Shown here piece after piece: positions 28,223-38,142 of a DNA stretch of 64,000 nt (position 1 is its first letter; the number at the start of each line of letters is the position of its first letter). Under the pieces are notes generated by a model that was given only the letters and a program-made list of their open reading frames with translations, did no database searches and was not told the DNA's origin. The stretch comes from Trinickia terrae. GTDB taxonomy: Bacteria > Pseudomonadota > Gammaproteobacteria > Burkholderiales > Burkholderiaceae. The stretch covers positions 356,915-420,914 of the forward strand of contig NZ_SWJE01000002.1 in assembly GCF_005144415.1 (NCBI RefSeq), read 5' to 3'. A program made the position numbers and the translations under genes.

Positions 28223-29632
28223 TCACCGCGCGCCGCGGGTAGCGGGCACGGGCACCCCTTCCCTGCCGCGCTCGATTGCCTGTGTCAGCGCGGCGAGGAC
28301 CTGCTGCGAATCGGGCGGCGCGACGCCGGCGGCCACCCGCAGCAGCATCGCCCGCAGCGCCTCGGCGGCGCGTCCGACCGACGCACCGTCGGGCGCATCG
28401 ATCAGCGTACGCGAGTGCGCTTCGGGCGCCACGGCGTCGGCATGCGCGCGGCGCCGCCAGGCGAGGCCCAGCGCGTCGGAAAGCAGCGCCACGTGGCCAA
28501 GCCCCAGCGCGCACGCAGCCGCGCCGAGCCGGTAAGCAGCGTCGCTCGCCAGCAGCGCGGCCGCCGTATCGTGCTGCGCCGCGCCGCTGACCAGGCCGGC
28601 ATGCTGCGAGAGCGCGTCGATCGACGCGTCGGCAGTCTGCAGGAAATCCTCATACGCATGCGCGTTGACGCTCAGCACGCCCAGTTCGCGCGTGGGCGCG
28701 GCGCCCCCGGTGGCCTGCCGCTCGGCCTCGGCCGCGCCCGCCTCCCACAGCGCCTCGGACGCCTGCGTGCCCGCGACATGCCAATCGACCGTCAACCCGT
28801 AGTCGTTGAGGAGCGCGACCTGGTCGGCATCCTCGGCGGCGGCGCCGTAAAGCGCGTAATCGCGCCACAGCATCGCAAGGGTCGCCCGCACGAACGAGCG
28901 CGGCGCCATCACGACGCCGCGCGCCTGGTCGGCGAGCAGCAGATTGCAGCGCGCGTAGAAGCGCTTGGCGTCGGCCGCGCCCGAGCTCGCGCGGCTCGCC
29001 GCACGCAACGCTCGCGAGCAACCCGCAGCAAGACGCCAGACGTCGTAAGGATCGGGACCGGCGAGCTCCACCATGCATGCTTCGATTTCGTCGAGCGCGC
29101 TTTCTGCAGCCGGATGGCCGCGCAGCACGTACAGCAGCGCCGCTTCGTAGCTCGCCCGCAGCAACGCGAGCCGCTGCGCAGGAACCGTGCGCAGCGTTGC
29201 TGGCGGAATCGGCCGGTGCGCGAGCGCGAGGTCCTCGTAGGCAACTTCGAACGCGTGAGTATGCTGCGCGAACTGCGCGCTGAGGGTTCGATAGTGATCG
29301 AAAAGGGTGGTCGAACAGGAGAGTTCACGCAAATTGCGCCGCTCGACGGCCACGCTGAAATCGTACAGCGCCACGCCGAAGCGCCGCGCGAAATCGCCGC
29401 CGGCAAACGGCGACGCGAGCAGCAGCGCATCGGCAAAACGCTGCGCGGCATGCCAGCCCGCCTGGCGCAGCGCCGCAGCGGCATGCATCAGCGGCGCGGC
29501 GATGTCGGCGTGCGCGCCGAAGCCGCGCTGCGCGTCGTCAAGCGCCGTTTCGGCCGCACGCACCGCCGCGCCGCGCGGATTCGGCAGCGCTTCGAAACTC
29601 GCGGGAACGGCTGAACCCGGTGTCATAGGCAT
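28223..29632 (-). CDS. Hypothetical alpha-helical protein
   Basis: A 469-residue Ala/Arg/Leu-rich protein, almost entirely helical in appearance, with no membrane segment, signal peptide or catalytic motif that I recognise. I start it at the ATG at 29632 (MPMTPGSAVPASFEAL); the frame extends to 29827 but that part is antisense to rubredoxin. Next to rubredoxin in relatives one often finds twitching-motility chemotaxis genes. The helical repeats, such as FEVAYEDLALAHRPIPPATL, remind me of the N-terminal part of ChpA/PilL-type kinases, but no phosphotransfer His is evident. Function unknown. Confidence 0.6.
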   Translation of the reverse strand: MPMTPGSAVPASFEALPNPRGAAVRAAETALDDAQRGFGAHADIAAPLMHAAAALRQAGWHAAQRFADALLLASPFAGGDFARRFGVALYDFSVAVERRNLRELSCSTTLFDHYRTLSAQFAQHTHAFEVAYEDLALAHRPIPPATLRTVPAQRLALLRASYEAALLYVLRGHPAAESALDEIEACMVELAGPDPYDVWRLAAGCSRALRAASRASSGAADAKRFYARCNLLLADQARGVVMAPRSFVRATLAMLWRDYALYGAAAEDADQVALLNDYGLTVDWHVAGTQASEALWEAGAAEAERQATGGAAPTRELGVLSVNAHAYEDFLQTADASIDALSQHAGLVSGAAQHDTAAALLASDAAYRLGAAACALGLGHVALLSDALGLAWRRRAHADAVAPEAHSRTLIDAPDGASVGRAAEALRAMLLRVAAGVAPPDSQQVLAALTQAIERGREGVPVPATRGAR

Positions 29633-29676
29633 GCGATACGACTGCTCTCGATGTGTGCTTGCGCCACGCGGATGAA

Positions 29677-29847
29677 TCAGATCTGGACCATCTCGAAGTC
29701 TTCCTTGCGCGCGCCGCACTCGGGACACGTCCAGTTGATCGGAACGTCTTCCCAGCGCGTGCCCGGGGCAATGCCTTCTTCGGGCAAGCCGGCTTCTTCG
29801 TCGTAAATCCAGCCGCAAATCAGGCACATCCAGCTTCTATATTCCAT
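29677..29847 (-). CDS. Rubredoxin
   Basis: A 56-residue iron protein with two knuckles, CLICG (Cys8, Cys11) and CPECG (Cys41, Cys44), and the conserved YDEEAGLPEEGIAPGTRWEDVP loop between. It binds one iron and carries single electrons, for instance to oxygenases. It starts at the ATG at 29847; the frame continues upstream to 30018 without relevance. The thiD gene lies divergently 250 bases away. Confidence 0.97.
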   Translation of the reverse strand: MEYRSWMCLICGWIYDEEAGLPEEGIAPGTRWEDVPINWTCPECGARKEDFEMVQI

Positions 29848-30096
29848 TCTTATGCCGCGTCGAAAAATCCGTTGATCAAAGAACCACGATGGTACCGTTT
29901 TGCCGCCCGCCCCGCCAGCAATCCGCCCTCCACGCACGCTGGACGCACCCCGAACCGCGCCTCCAAAGACCAAGCGCAAATATGGAAAAAACGGCGCAGC
30001 GCGCCAATATAGCCGCATAATTGAGCCACCCGCACGCTATGTGCCCGCTTAACACCGCAGGCGCGCGGCGCGCTCTACCCATCTCCCACACCGTTC

Positions 30097-30960
30097 ATGT
30101 CCAGCAACACCCTTCCGATCGTCCTCACCTTCGGCCTGTCCGATCCGACCGGCGGCTCCGGCCTGCAAGCCGACTTGCTGACGCTTGCCAGCATGGGCTG
30201 CCACGGCGTCTCCGTGCTCACCGGCTACACGGTGCGCGACTCGGCGAGCTGCGACGAAGTCACGGGCCTCGATCCCGATACGGTCGCGACGCAAGCGCGG
30301 ATGCTGCTGGAAGACATGCCGATCGCGGCGTTCAAGATCGGCGCGGCGACGCGCGCCGAAGTGGTGAGCGCGATCGCCGAGGTCGTCGCCGATTACGACG
30401 ACATCCCGCTCATCCTCGCCCCCGATTTCACGCTCGACGACGAGCACGTGCTCGCCGCCGACGAGCTGCGCGAGTCGATCGCCGACCTGCTCGCACCGCA
30501 AACGACGCTGCTCGTCGCCGATACCGCGACGCTGCTTGCGCTCGCGCAGCCGGACGGCGACGCCGAAGTGCCGACGCTCGACGCCGCGATCTCGCATCTG
30601 CTGTCGCAAGGCGCGGAGTACATCCTGTCGACGGAGACGGGCACGCACCGGCTCGTCAATACGCTCTTCTCGGAAGAGGGCCAGTTGCGGCAGGACATGT
30701 GGGACCGCCCCGCGCAGCGCATCATGGGCATCACCGACACGCTCGGCTCGGCCATCGCGGCGCTGCTCGCCAACGGCCAGGAGCCGGCGGAAGCGGCTCG
30801 GGAAGCGCAGGAGTATCTGTACCAGGCGGCGCGCAACGCGTTTCGCCCTGGCATGGGCGCGTATCTGCCGGACCGGTTCTTCTGGGCCCGCAACGACGAG
30901 GACGACGATACGCCGCCGGATGACGCGGCCGACACGCCGCCGGGGGAAGCGCGGCACTAA
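30097..30960 (+). CDS. thiD: Divergent hydroxymethylpyrimidine (phosphate) kinase family protein
   Basis: The 287-residue protein is a PfkB/ribokinase-fold ThiD relative: LTFGLSDPTGGSGLQADLLTLASMGCHGVSVLTGYTVRD is the family opening and LAPDFTLDD the middle. The C-terminal anion hole, normally GTGCTLSAAIAA with the catalytic Cys, reads ITDTLGSAIAALLANG here, so the Cys is gone. It may still be a weak HMP kinase or may phosphorylate something else. The acidic C-terminal tail (DEDDDTPPDD) is unusual. A strong terminator follows the stop. No TPP riboswitch was seen upstream. Confidence 0.75.
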   Translation: MSSNTLPIVLTFGLSDPTGGSGLQADLLTLASMGCHGVSVLTGYTVRDSASCDEVTGLDPDTVATQARMLLEDMPIAAFKIGAATRAEVVSAIAEVVADYDDIPLILAPDFTLDDEHVLAADELRESIADLLAPQTTLLVADTATLLALAQPDGDAEVPTLDAAISHLLSQGAEYILSTETGTHRLVNTLFSEEGQLRQDMWDRPAQRIMGITDTLGSAIAALLANGQEPAEAAREAQEYLYQAARNAFRPGMGAYLPDRFFWARNDEDDDTPPDDAADTPPGEARH

Positions 30961-30988
30961 GGCGCAGCGCCGCAAATCTCGCCGGCAC

Positions 30989-31017
30989 AAAAAAACCCGC
31001 ATCGCTGCGGGTTTTTT
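30989..31017. terminator. Bidirectional Rho-independent terminator between thiD and groEL
   Basis: Perfect 6-bp GC stem (30996-31001 with 31006-31011) around a TCGC loop, flanked by seven A on the left and six T on the right. It can stop transcription of thiD (plus) and groEL (minus). Confidence 0.9.
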
Positions 31018-31065
31018 CTTTGAGGGAGCGCGCCTCGCGGCGCGCCCCTCCATGCTTTTCAACTC

Positions 31066-31082
31066 GGCGCCCGAAGGGCGCC
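31066..31082. repeat. Inverted repeat downstream of groEL
   Basis: GGCGCCC and GGGCGCC separated by GAA form a 7-bp hairpin with no T-run on either side. It may protect the groEL mRNA 3' end or add to termination. Confidence 0.5.
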
Positions 31083-31084
31083 CC

Positions 31085-31134
31085 GCCGATCGCGGCCCGG
31101 CCGATCGCGGCCCGGCCGATCGCGGCCCGGCCGA
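31085..31134. repeat. Three 15-bp tandem repeats after the groEL stop
   Basis: GCCGATCGCGGCCCG occurs three times head to tail (31085, 31100, 31115), plus a partial fourth copy of five bases directly abutting the groEL stop codon region. All three full copies are identical, pointing to recent slippage. Role unknown. Confidence 0.9.
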
Positions 31135-31135
31135 A

Positions 31136-32779
<1,644 letters not shown>

Positions 32780-32820
32780 CTAACTCCTTGAAATCTTTAG
32801 AGAATACGAACCGGGGCAAG

Positions 32821-33111
32821 TTACTTCTGAACGATTGCCATGATGTCTTCTTCGCGCATCACGAGCAGCTCGTTGCCGTCGACCTTGACGGTCTGGCCGG
32901 CGTACTTGCCGAACAGGACGCGATCGCCAACCTTCACGTCGAGGGCGATTTGCGCACCCTTGTCATCGCGCTTGCCCGGGCCGACGGCGAGCACTTCGCC
33001 TTGATCCGGCTTTTCGGCGGCTGCGTCAGGGATCACGATGCCCGATGCGGTCTTGGTTTCCTGATCCAAACGCTTGACGATGACGCGATCGTGCAAAGGA
33101 CGAAGGTTCAT
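32821..33111 (-). CDS. groS: Co-chaperonin GroES (10 kDa)
   Basis: A 96-residue GroES with [18 protein letters not shown], the mobile loop [18 protein letters not shown] that docks on GroEL, and [18 protein letters not shown]. The ATG at 33111 is the family start; the upstream 18 codons in frame are leader. First gene of the groESL operon. Confidence 0.99.
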   Translation of the reverse strand: MNLRPLHDRVIVKRLDQETKTASGIVIPDAAAEKPDQGEVLAVGPGKRDDKGAQIALDVKVGDRVLFGKYAGQTVKVDGNELLVMREEDIMAIVQK

Positions 33112-33186
33112 ACACACTCCTCTCTTGATTGAGACTGAAGAACACTGAGTAAAACCGCCCGGCAAGCGGGCCGGGAGGAAATCTTG

Positions 33187-33213
33187 TTAGCACTCACGTG
33201 CAGCGAGTGCTAA
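33187..33213 (-). promoter_or_regulatory. Perfect CIRCE element (HrcA operator) upstream of groES
   Basis: TTAGCACTC, nine-base spacer, GAGTGCTAA: both arms match the CIRCE consensus exactly. HrcA binds it as a repressor and releases it on heat stress (established for many bacteria). It lies just downstream of the -10 box and 75 bases before the groES start. Confidence 0.95.
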
Positions 33214-33241
33214 TTATATGGACCGGTTTTGACAAATTCAA
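33213..33241 (-). promoter_or_regulatory. Sigma-70 promoter of groESL
   Basis: Minus strand: TTGAAT (33241-33236), 17-base spacer, TATAAT (33218-33213). The -10 touches the CIRCE arm, so HrcA binding would block the polymerase. No sigma-32 consensus was evident, so heat control probably goes through HrcA. Confidence 0.85.
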
Positions 33242-33626
33242 GGCGCGAGGAGGGATCACTGTCGATGTCGAGATTCACTTAGCTTTGAACTTTGTTTACT
33301 TGAGGCTTGAGCTCGCCTTGCTGTCAAAAGCCTGGAGCCACTGCCATTTCTCCCATACAAACAATGGGTTACAGCTGGATTTCCCAGATCGGTGGATTCT
33401 TCAGTGATGGTGATGGCACGACTAGCTGTCGCGACTTCGTCCCTGCGTGCGAGCCCAAACAGGCGCTAGGGAAATCCCGTAGCTCGCTGACAATTTTTAG
33501 GGGGCGGATCGATGGCAGGACGGCCGTCTGCGCCGAAGGAACAAGCCACCCGCCCTTTCAGTGGCCCACGCAACTGCCGGAGGAACATTGTTTGCGTCCT
33601 GCGTGGTCGGTGCGCGGCGGGGGCGG
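33242..33626. other. Noncoding or fully decayed stretch upstream of groESL
   Basis: About 385 bases with only short, mutually inconsistent frames and lower GC. I see no gene, repeat or RNA fold here. It lies at the edge of a zone of gene remnants. Confidence 0.4.
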
Positions 33627-33870
33627 CTACACCAACAGGTTCTCGTAGAACGCCCCGAAAGGGCGCGTTGGATGAGCGGTCTGGATCTCGATGATCCACA
33701 GCCCGGCGCGAGGCACTGCGTCGAAGTCCCCCAGGTCACGCCGAGATCGACGAAGAAAATGTCGTTCGCTCCGAGCACGGGTCGCCTACCGAATACTCCT
33801 TGTAGATCCTCAGCGTGTTTTCGCCGAAACGGATCAGCATGCGGTTCACCTCACGTAGCTCCGGTTGTAT
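33627..33870 (-). pseudogene. Remnant of an M24-type (Xaa-Pro peptidase-like) gene with internal deletion
   Basis: Reading the minus strand across frames gives LREVNRMLIRFGENTLRIYKEYSVGDP, then DIFFVDLGVTWGDFDAVP, then RAGLWIIEIQTAHPTRPFGAFYENLLV and a stop at 33627. To me this matches the metal-binding region and C-terminus of a family of M24 metallopeptidases. The central 100 or so residues are missing between FFVDLGVTWG and the Asp-Phe-Asp piece, and there is a frame change near position 33760. The identity is from memory of the family and should be confirmed by a protein search. Confidence 0.5.
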
Positions 33871-33969
33871 TGGTAACGAGGCGCACTGCCGAGCGCCCCG
33901 TTGACGCGCGACCCTGCGCACTAGCTGTCGCGCGTGGATGCCGCGAAATCTGTTCCGTGCGAAATGCGC

Positions 33970-34135
33970 CTAGACGCCCGGATATACCCATGCGTCGACG
34001 CCCGACTTGGGTCTCACTCGGACGCGCTGATAGTCAGCCACCTCATATCGGTCCGCCGCTTCGAGTTCCTCAGGCGTGATCTCGAACACCATGCCGGGAA
34101 TTTCGCTCGACACGTCGGCGCATGGGCGAGCTTTC
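33970..34135 (-). pseudogene. Remnant of an AIG2/gamma-glutamylcyclotransferase-like gene
   Basis: A minus-strand frame ending at a stop at 33970 reads IPGMVFEITPEELEAADRYE then VADYQRVRVRPKSGVDAWVY. This is the C-terminal part of AIG2-like gamma-glutamylcyclotransferase proteins. The N-terminal catalytic half is absent; the sequence turns into the end of the lysE-like gene at about 34140. Another broken gene in the same accessory patch. Confidence 0.55.
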
Positions 34136-34149
34136 GGAAAAAAGGATGA

Positions 34150-34782
34150 TCAGCCTATCAATCGAAAAATTGAAGCCGAGGCCATCACAACGCCACCGGT
34201 CGCGATGACGAAAAGAAGTACTCCGGAAAAGCGCAGCATTCTTTGGTGAATCGCAGGCTTCAGAAGTTTGCTCACCAGCAGGTAGACCAGCATCAAGGTG
34301 GAAAAATCCAGAATGATCCACAGGGCGGTGAGCAAAGCCAAGCTTGCGTTGGTGTCTTTGGTGATGCCGATGAACTGCGGGAAGAAGGAGGCAAAAAAGA
34401 TGATGTCCTTCGGGTTCGATATCGCCATGACGAAGCCCTTGGAGAACCCGCCGACGCGCGGTTGTACCGCGGCGGGCCCGTCGTCCGGCGAACTCGACGC
34501 ACGAAACATATCCCACCCGATGTAGGCGATGTAGCAGGCGCCGGCAAGCTTCACTATGTCGAAAGCCAGCTCGTTGATGGCGAAGAGTCCCTTCACGACA
34601 AGGGCCGAGAGAAGGATCAACACCAGCGACGCGCTGTTGGTTCCGAAAATGGTCTTGAGCGCCTTCAACGGGCCACCAGCCAATCCCGCGCCGGCCACCA
34701 GAACGGCTACGGGCCCTGGAACAGCGATGGCGGTGATGACGGTAACGACGTAGAGCGCGAGAATATTAAAATTAATAGCCAT
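34150..34782 (-). CDS. LysE-family amino-acid/metabolite exporter
   Basis: The 210-residue protein has about six membrane helices and the LysE/RhtB pattern: VTVITAIAVPGPVAVLVAGAGLAGG at the start, KLAGACYIAYIGWDMFR in the middle and FSKGFVMAISNPKDIIFFASFFPQF. LysE-type transporters export amino acids and analogues. It starts eight bases after the YqcI/YcgG-family gene, so the pair is one transcript and the exporter may remove that enzyme's product or substrate. Confidence 0.88.
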   Translation of the reverse strand: MAINFNILALYVVTVITAIAVPGPVAVLVAGAGLAGGPLKALKTIFGTNSASLVLILLSALVVKGLFAINELAFDIVKLAGACYIAYIGWDMFRASSSPDDGPAAVQPRVGGFSKGFVMAISNPKDIIFFASFFPQFIGITKDTNASLALLTALWIILDFSTLMLVYLLVSKLLKPAIHQRMLRFSGVLLFVIATGGVVMASASIFRLIG

Positions 34783-34790
34783 ATGTTTTT

Positions 34791-35588
34791 TTATTCAAAA
34801 CGGATTTCTTGTCTGAATGGACACCGTGCGGGTTTCTCAACGCCATCCTCGCGTAGTTGATACTGTTTCCATTCACGGTTGTCCGCATCACCATAAAAGC
34901 CGAGCTCAGCCGGCACTACACCGTCGTTGAATTCCGCGATACGCGATCTGATGCGCTCACGAATCAGACGGCCGCTTCTCGTATGCACGCTCGCGACTTC
35001 GTCGAAATTCTCGCGGGGATTAATTACGAGGGTGAGGAAGCGACCCAGATTCCGGCTGCGCAAGAGCTTATGGTCGGCGGAGCTGATGTTGATGAAAAGC
35101 TGGACCCCGTTGAAGCAGAAACACCAGTCCGGATGTTCCGGATCCAATGGCACGCTATCTGGCCAAGCGCCGGGATCGCGGTCGTGAACCCAGTTCAGCG
35201 CCTTCCATGCAACCTGGTGCTGCTGCGATAGCCCGCCTGTGAACTGCTCCTCGAAGAAAACGACCAGCGGTGCGAACAGCCTGTCGGCGAGCGGGGTTTC
35301 CCGAACGAATGTCGTGTATTGCGTCAATCCGGAAAGGAAATTCGTGTAGCTATCTGCCTGAAGCTGTTGGCAGAAGAGAAGCCTGATGGACGCCTCTTTC
35401 TGTGCCTTTCTGCCGAAAAGGCACGGGAATCCGTCATTGCGCAATATCGTCAAGAAATCGTCCAAAGCCTGACGCCGCCAATCCGGCTCATTAAATGCTT
35501 GGCCTTCGATTTCCCGTTGCAGGCAAATTCGCCCAAAAAACGGACCTTGCTGCTCTCCCAGGTTTTGCATAACGGCGTGATGCTGCAT
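34791..35588 (-). CDS. YqcI/YcgG family protein (possible heme N-oxygenase)
   Basis: 265 residues from the ATG at 35588, which has AAGGAGG eight bases upstream. FPCLFGRKAQKE (about 54-65) and FINISSADHKLLRSRNLG (about 165-182, with conserved His and Asn-Leu-Gly) are the two signatures of the YqcI/YcgG family. As I recall, some members have been characterised as heme-dependent N-oxygenases of arginine-type guanidines in natural-product pathways; that is recollection and needs checking. Its neighbours, a LysE exporter behind it and a ModE-like regulator ahead, suggest a small regulated metabolite module. Confidence 0.75.
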   Translation of the reverse strand: MQHHAVMQNLGEQQGPFFGRICLQREIEGQAFNEPDWRRQALDDFLTILRNDGFPCLFGRKAQKEASIRLLFCQQLQADSYTNFLSGLTQYTTFVRETPLADRLFAPLVVFFEEQFTGGLSQQHQVAWKALNWVHDRDPGAWPDSVPLDPEHPDWCFCFNGVQLFINISSADHKLLRSRNLGRFLTLVINPRENFDEVASVHTRSGRLIRERIRSRIAEFNDGVVPAELGFYGDADNREWKQYQLREDGVEKPARCPFRQEIRFE

Positions 35589-35728
35589 CCAATGCCCTCC
35601 TTTCGATGTGTGCAGCACTATACATCGGAATTCATGACATTTCATCGATATGCGAATACTCAATTCGCATATTTTTCTCTTGCCTTACTTCACGTAGAAA
35701 CTGTATTGCGGTTTGCCTCAGTCTGATT

Positions 35729-36100
35729 TCAGTCGGAAGAGGCTTGGCTAATAAAAGAAGACAGCAGATCGGACAGGGCGCTTTCTGCTGCCCTGTTTGA
35801 CGCGGCCTCGATATCCCGATAGCGCTCGACAAGCATTTCTCCGAGGGGAGTCAGCGTCGTGCCGCCATACTTGCTCCCACCCTTCGTTGCCATCACGACG
35901 GGAGCATTAAACGTCGCGTTGAGCGCTTCGAGGAGATCTCTGGTCTTGCGGTAGCTCATGGTGGTTGCACGACTGGCCGCACTAATTGAGCCAGTCGCCT
36001 GAATCGCCTCGAGCAGCGCGATCTTGCCTGGTCCGATCAGCGCATGAGGGCCGAGCTTGATTTTCAGTTGCACCGTAGGTGTACAGCCAGTAGAGGTCAC
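35729..36100 (-). CDS. ModE N-terminal-like winged-helix regulator
   Basis: A 123-residue single-domain protein: ALIGPGKIALLEAIQATGSISAASRATTMSYRKTRDLLEALN is the LysR/ModE-type winged helix, continuing to KGGSKYGGTTLTPLGEMLVERYRDIE. The C-terminal molybdate (TOBE) domain of full ModE is absent, as in many small ModE-like regulators. It lies 140 bases upstream of the YqcI/YcgG gene on the same strand and probably controls it. Effector unknown. Confidence 0.85.
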   Translation of the reverse strand: MTSTGCTPTVQLKIKLGPHALIGPGKIALLEAIQATGSISAASRATTMSYRKTRDLLEALNATFNAPVVMATKGGSKYGGTTLTPLGEMLVERYRDIEAASNRAAESALSDLLSSFISQASSD

Positions 36101-36133
36101 ACTGATTCCTTGATCTGACGGATCTCGAGCATT

Positions 36134-36270
36134 TTACCGTCGCCATTCCGGCGGCCGGCCGTATGAGGCGCGACACATTGTGAGGATGCCTATTCCGACG
36201 CCGCATTCGACCATCCTGCATAGCGCGTCATACGATGCGGCCTCGACTCGCGAGCGGAGCGACTTTCTCA
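36134..36270 (-). pseudogene. Remnant of a LysR-type regulator C-terminal domain
   Basis: The minus-strand frame reads RVEAASYDALCRMVECGVGIGIL. This is the effector-domain strand-helix (usually ...FDALCRMVEAGLGIG...) of LysR regulators, and it ends in a short tail at a stop at 36134. Nothing upstream in frame resembles the rest of a regulator. The whole interval 36101-36523 holds no intact gene, only this fragment. Confidence 0.5.
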
Positions 36271-36523
36271 ACCGTCCTGCCACCACGTGTCCCGCGCGAT
36301 GGCCGGTCGCCGAAGCCCTCGCCGCCGCGATGCCCCCCGGCATCGCATTGTCACTTGATGCTCGAAACGAAGCGGATGATCCTTAACCAATCAAATTGAT
36401 TGGATACGTGACGCGTTTGATCTTATTTGCGATCATTGACCGAATCGGAATCCCTACAATGGCTGTGTCGTACTCGAGTACCCACTCGTATCCTCGATCA
36501 CCCATTCACTGGACGCACCTTAA

Positions 36524-37159
36524 ATGCAACTCACCAGCCAAAGCTTCCAGGACGGCAAGCAGATTCCAGGCGAATTTGCGTTCGCCGTACCCGATGCAGC
36601 AAGCCACATCGCTCTTTCCGCGAACCGCAATCCGCACCTCGCATGGAGCGGCGTACCCGAAGGCACGCAGTCTTTCGTCGTGGTCTGCCATGATCCGGAC
36701 GTCCCGAGCCGCGGCGACGACGTCAATCAGGAAGGGCGCGTCGTACCGGCGTCGCTGCCGCGCGTCGACTTCTTCCATTGGCTGCTGCTCGACATTCCGG
36801 CCGAGAACACCGAAATCGCGGCCGGCTCTCATTCCGACGGGGTCACGCCGCGCGGCAAGCCGGGGCCGAACACCCCCGCGGGCCACCGTCACGGCGTCAA
36901 CGATTACACCGGCTGGTTCGCCGGCGACGAGCAGATGAAGGGGGACTACCATGGCTACGACGGCCCGTGCCCGCCCTGGAACGATACGCTTGTCCACCAC
37001 TACATCTTCACGGTCTACGCGCTCGCCACGCCGACCCTGGAAGTTGATGGCCCGCTGACCGGCGCGAACGTTCGGGCGGCCCTCGCCAAGGCGCAGGTGC
37101 TCGGTCAGGCCAGCCTGACCGGCCTCTACAGCCTGAACCCCGATGTCGTGATCGGCTGA
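36524..37159 (+). CDS. YbhB/YbcL (PEBP, Raf-kinase-inhibitor-like) family protein
   Basis: The 211 residues carry the PEBP signature: NPHLAWSGVPEGTQSFVVVCHDPDVPS, FFHWLLLDIP, and GYDGPCPPWNDTLVHHYIFTVYAL. Bacterial YbhB/YbcL proteins bind small anions or phospho-ligands; some carry a signal peptide but this one does not, so it should be cytoplasmic. Function in bacteria is unclear. It is followed 25 bases later by the AraC-type regulator on the same strand. Confidence 0.92.
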   Translation: MQLTSQSFQDGKQIPGEFAFAVPDAASHIALSANRNPHLAWSGVPEGTQSFVVVCHDPDVPSRGDDVNQEGRVVPASLPRVDFFHWLLLDIPAENTEIAAGSHSDGVTPRGKPGPNTPAGHRHGVNDYTGWFAGDEQMKGDYHGYDGPCPPWNDTLVHHYIFTVYALATPTLEVDGPLTGANVRAALAKAQVLGQASLTGLYSLNPDVVIG

Positions 37160-37183
37160 GTTGTTGACGCACGAGATTCGAGC

Positions 37184-38068
37184 ATGGCTTGGATACCGTC
37201 TACCGCCGCCCCGAGGAAGCCCGCAATCGGACGCCCGAGTGTGGATCCCTCATCCTGGCGATCCCCCTCCGGTGCGCCGCTGCAAAGACGCGCCTTGTGC
37301 GGGCTCGCGCGGCCGTGCCTGAAACAACCGCAACGCACCCCGCGGTTCATGTTCCACGAGGCAACGTTGCTGCTGATCGTATCCGGTCAGCTCGATCTCG
37401 ATGACGGCACCAATCGGATGTCGATGGACACGCCGGCTTCACTGCTACTGGTCGAACCCAATACCTGCGCAGATCTGCTGAAAACGCCGGGAGGCACCGA
37501 GCAATGTTTCCGCTCGGTCTTCCTGACGTTCCCGGCCGCCCTGCTGGACGGCTTCCACCGCGACTATCCCGCTACAAGGACCGGCCCTCGGCCCGCCTCA
37601 CCGTTTCGCAGTGCTGCACTCGACAGAGATCTCACTGCTACGCTGTGCCACGTACTCGAAAGTGTCGAGGAAAGCTCCCTCAGCGACGAGCGGCTCCGCC
37701 ACCGGCTAATGGACCTGCTTCTGGCGCTCGCCGAGCGAGGGCACTGCTTTGGCCATGCCGATCTGGACAGCACGTCGGGACGGCTTCGCACCCTGATCGG
37801 CGAGGCGCCCGAGCGCCACTGGACGGCGGAGGTCGCCGGCAAGGAACTGGCGATGAGCGCGGCCACACTGCGGCGGCGTCTCGCCAGCGAACACGCAAGA
37901 TTCGAGGATCTGCTGATCGACGTCCGCATGCATCACGCCATGATGCTGGTTCAGACCACGGCATGGGCTATGACTCGCATTGCGGAAGCATGCGGCTACA
38001 AATCCAGGGCACGCTTCGCCGAGCGCTTCCAGGATCGCTTCGGCTATCCCCCGTCGACAGTTCGATAG
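37184..38068 (+). CDS. AraC/XylS family transcriptional regulator
   Basis: The C-terminal third holds two helix-turn-helix units: HWTAEVAGKELAMSAATLRRRLASEHARFEDLLIDVRM and then AWAMTRIAEACGYKSRARFAERFQDRFGYPPSTVR, the AraC signature. The N-terminal half is a ligand/dimer domain (MFHEATLLLIVSGQLDLDDG). The first 55 residues are Pro/Arg-rich and unlike the family; an ATG at 37349 is an alternative start. It may regulate the PEBP gene just upstream. Effector unknown. Confidence 0.85.
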   Translation: MAWIPSTAAPRKPAIGRPSVDPSSWRSPSGAPLQRRALCGLARPCLKQPQRTPRFMFHEATLLLIVSGQLDLDDGTNRMSMDTPASLLLVEPNTCADLLKTPGGTEQCFRSVFLTFPAALLDGFHRDYPATRTGPRPASPFRSAALDRDLTATLCHVLESVEESSLSDERLRHRLMDLLLALAERGHCFGHADLDSTSGRLRTLIGEAPERHWTAEVAGKELAMSAATLRRRLASEHARFEDLLIDVRMHHAMMLVQTTAWAMTRIAEACGYKSRARFAERFQDRFGYPPSTVR

Positions 38069-38142
38069 AAACCAAGAGAACACTTGGACAGGCACGGAAT
38101 CCATCGATCCGGGTCAGGTATACCCGCCTCACTCGCGACGTC

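Noticed and set aside
30013..30096. TPP riboswitch before thiD
   Set aside because: The stretch is too short and lacks the conserved CUGAGA-type core.
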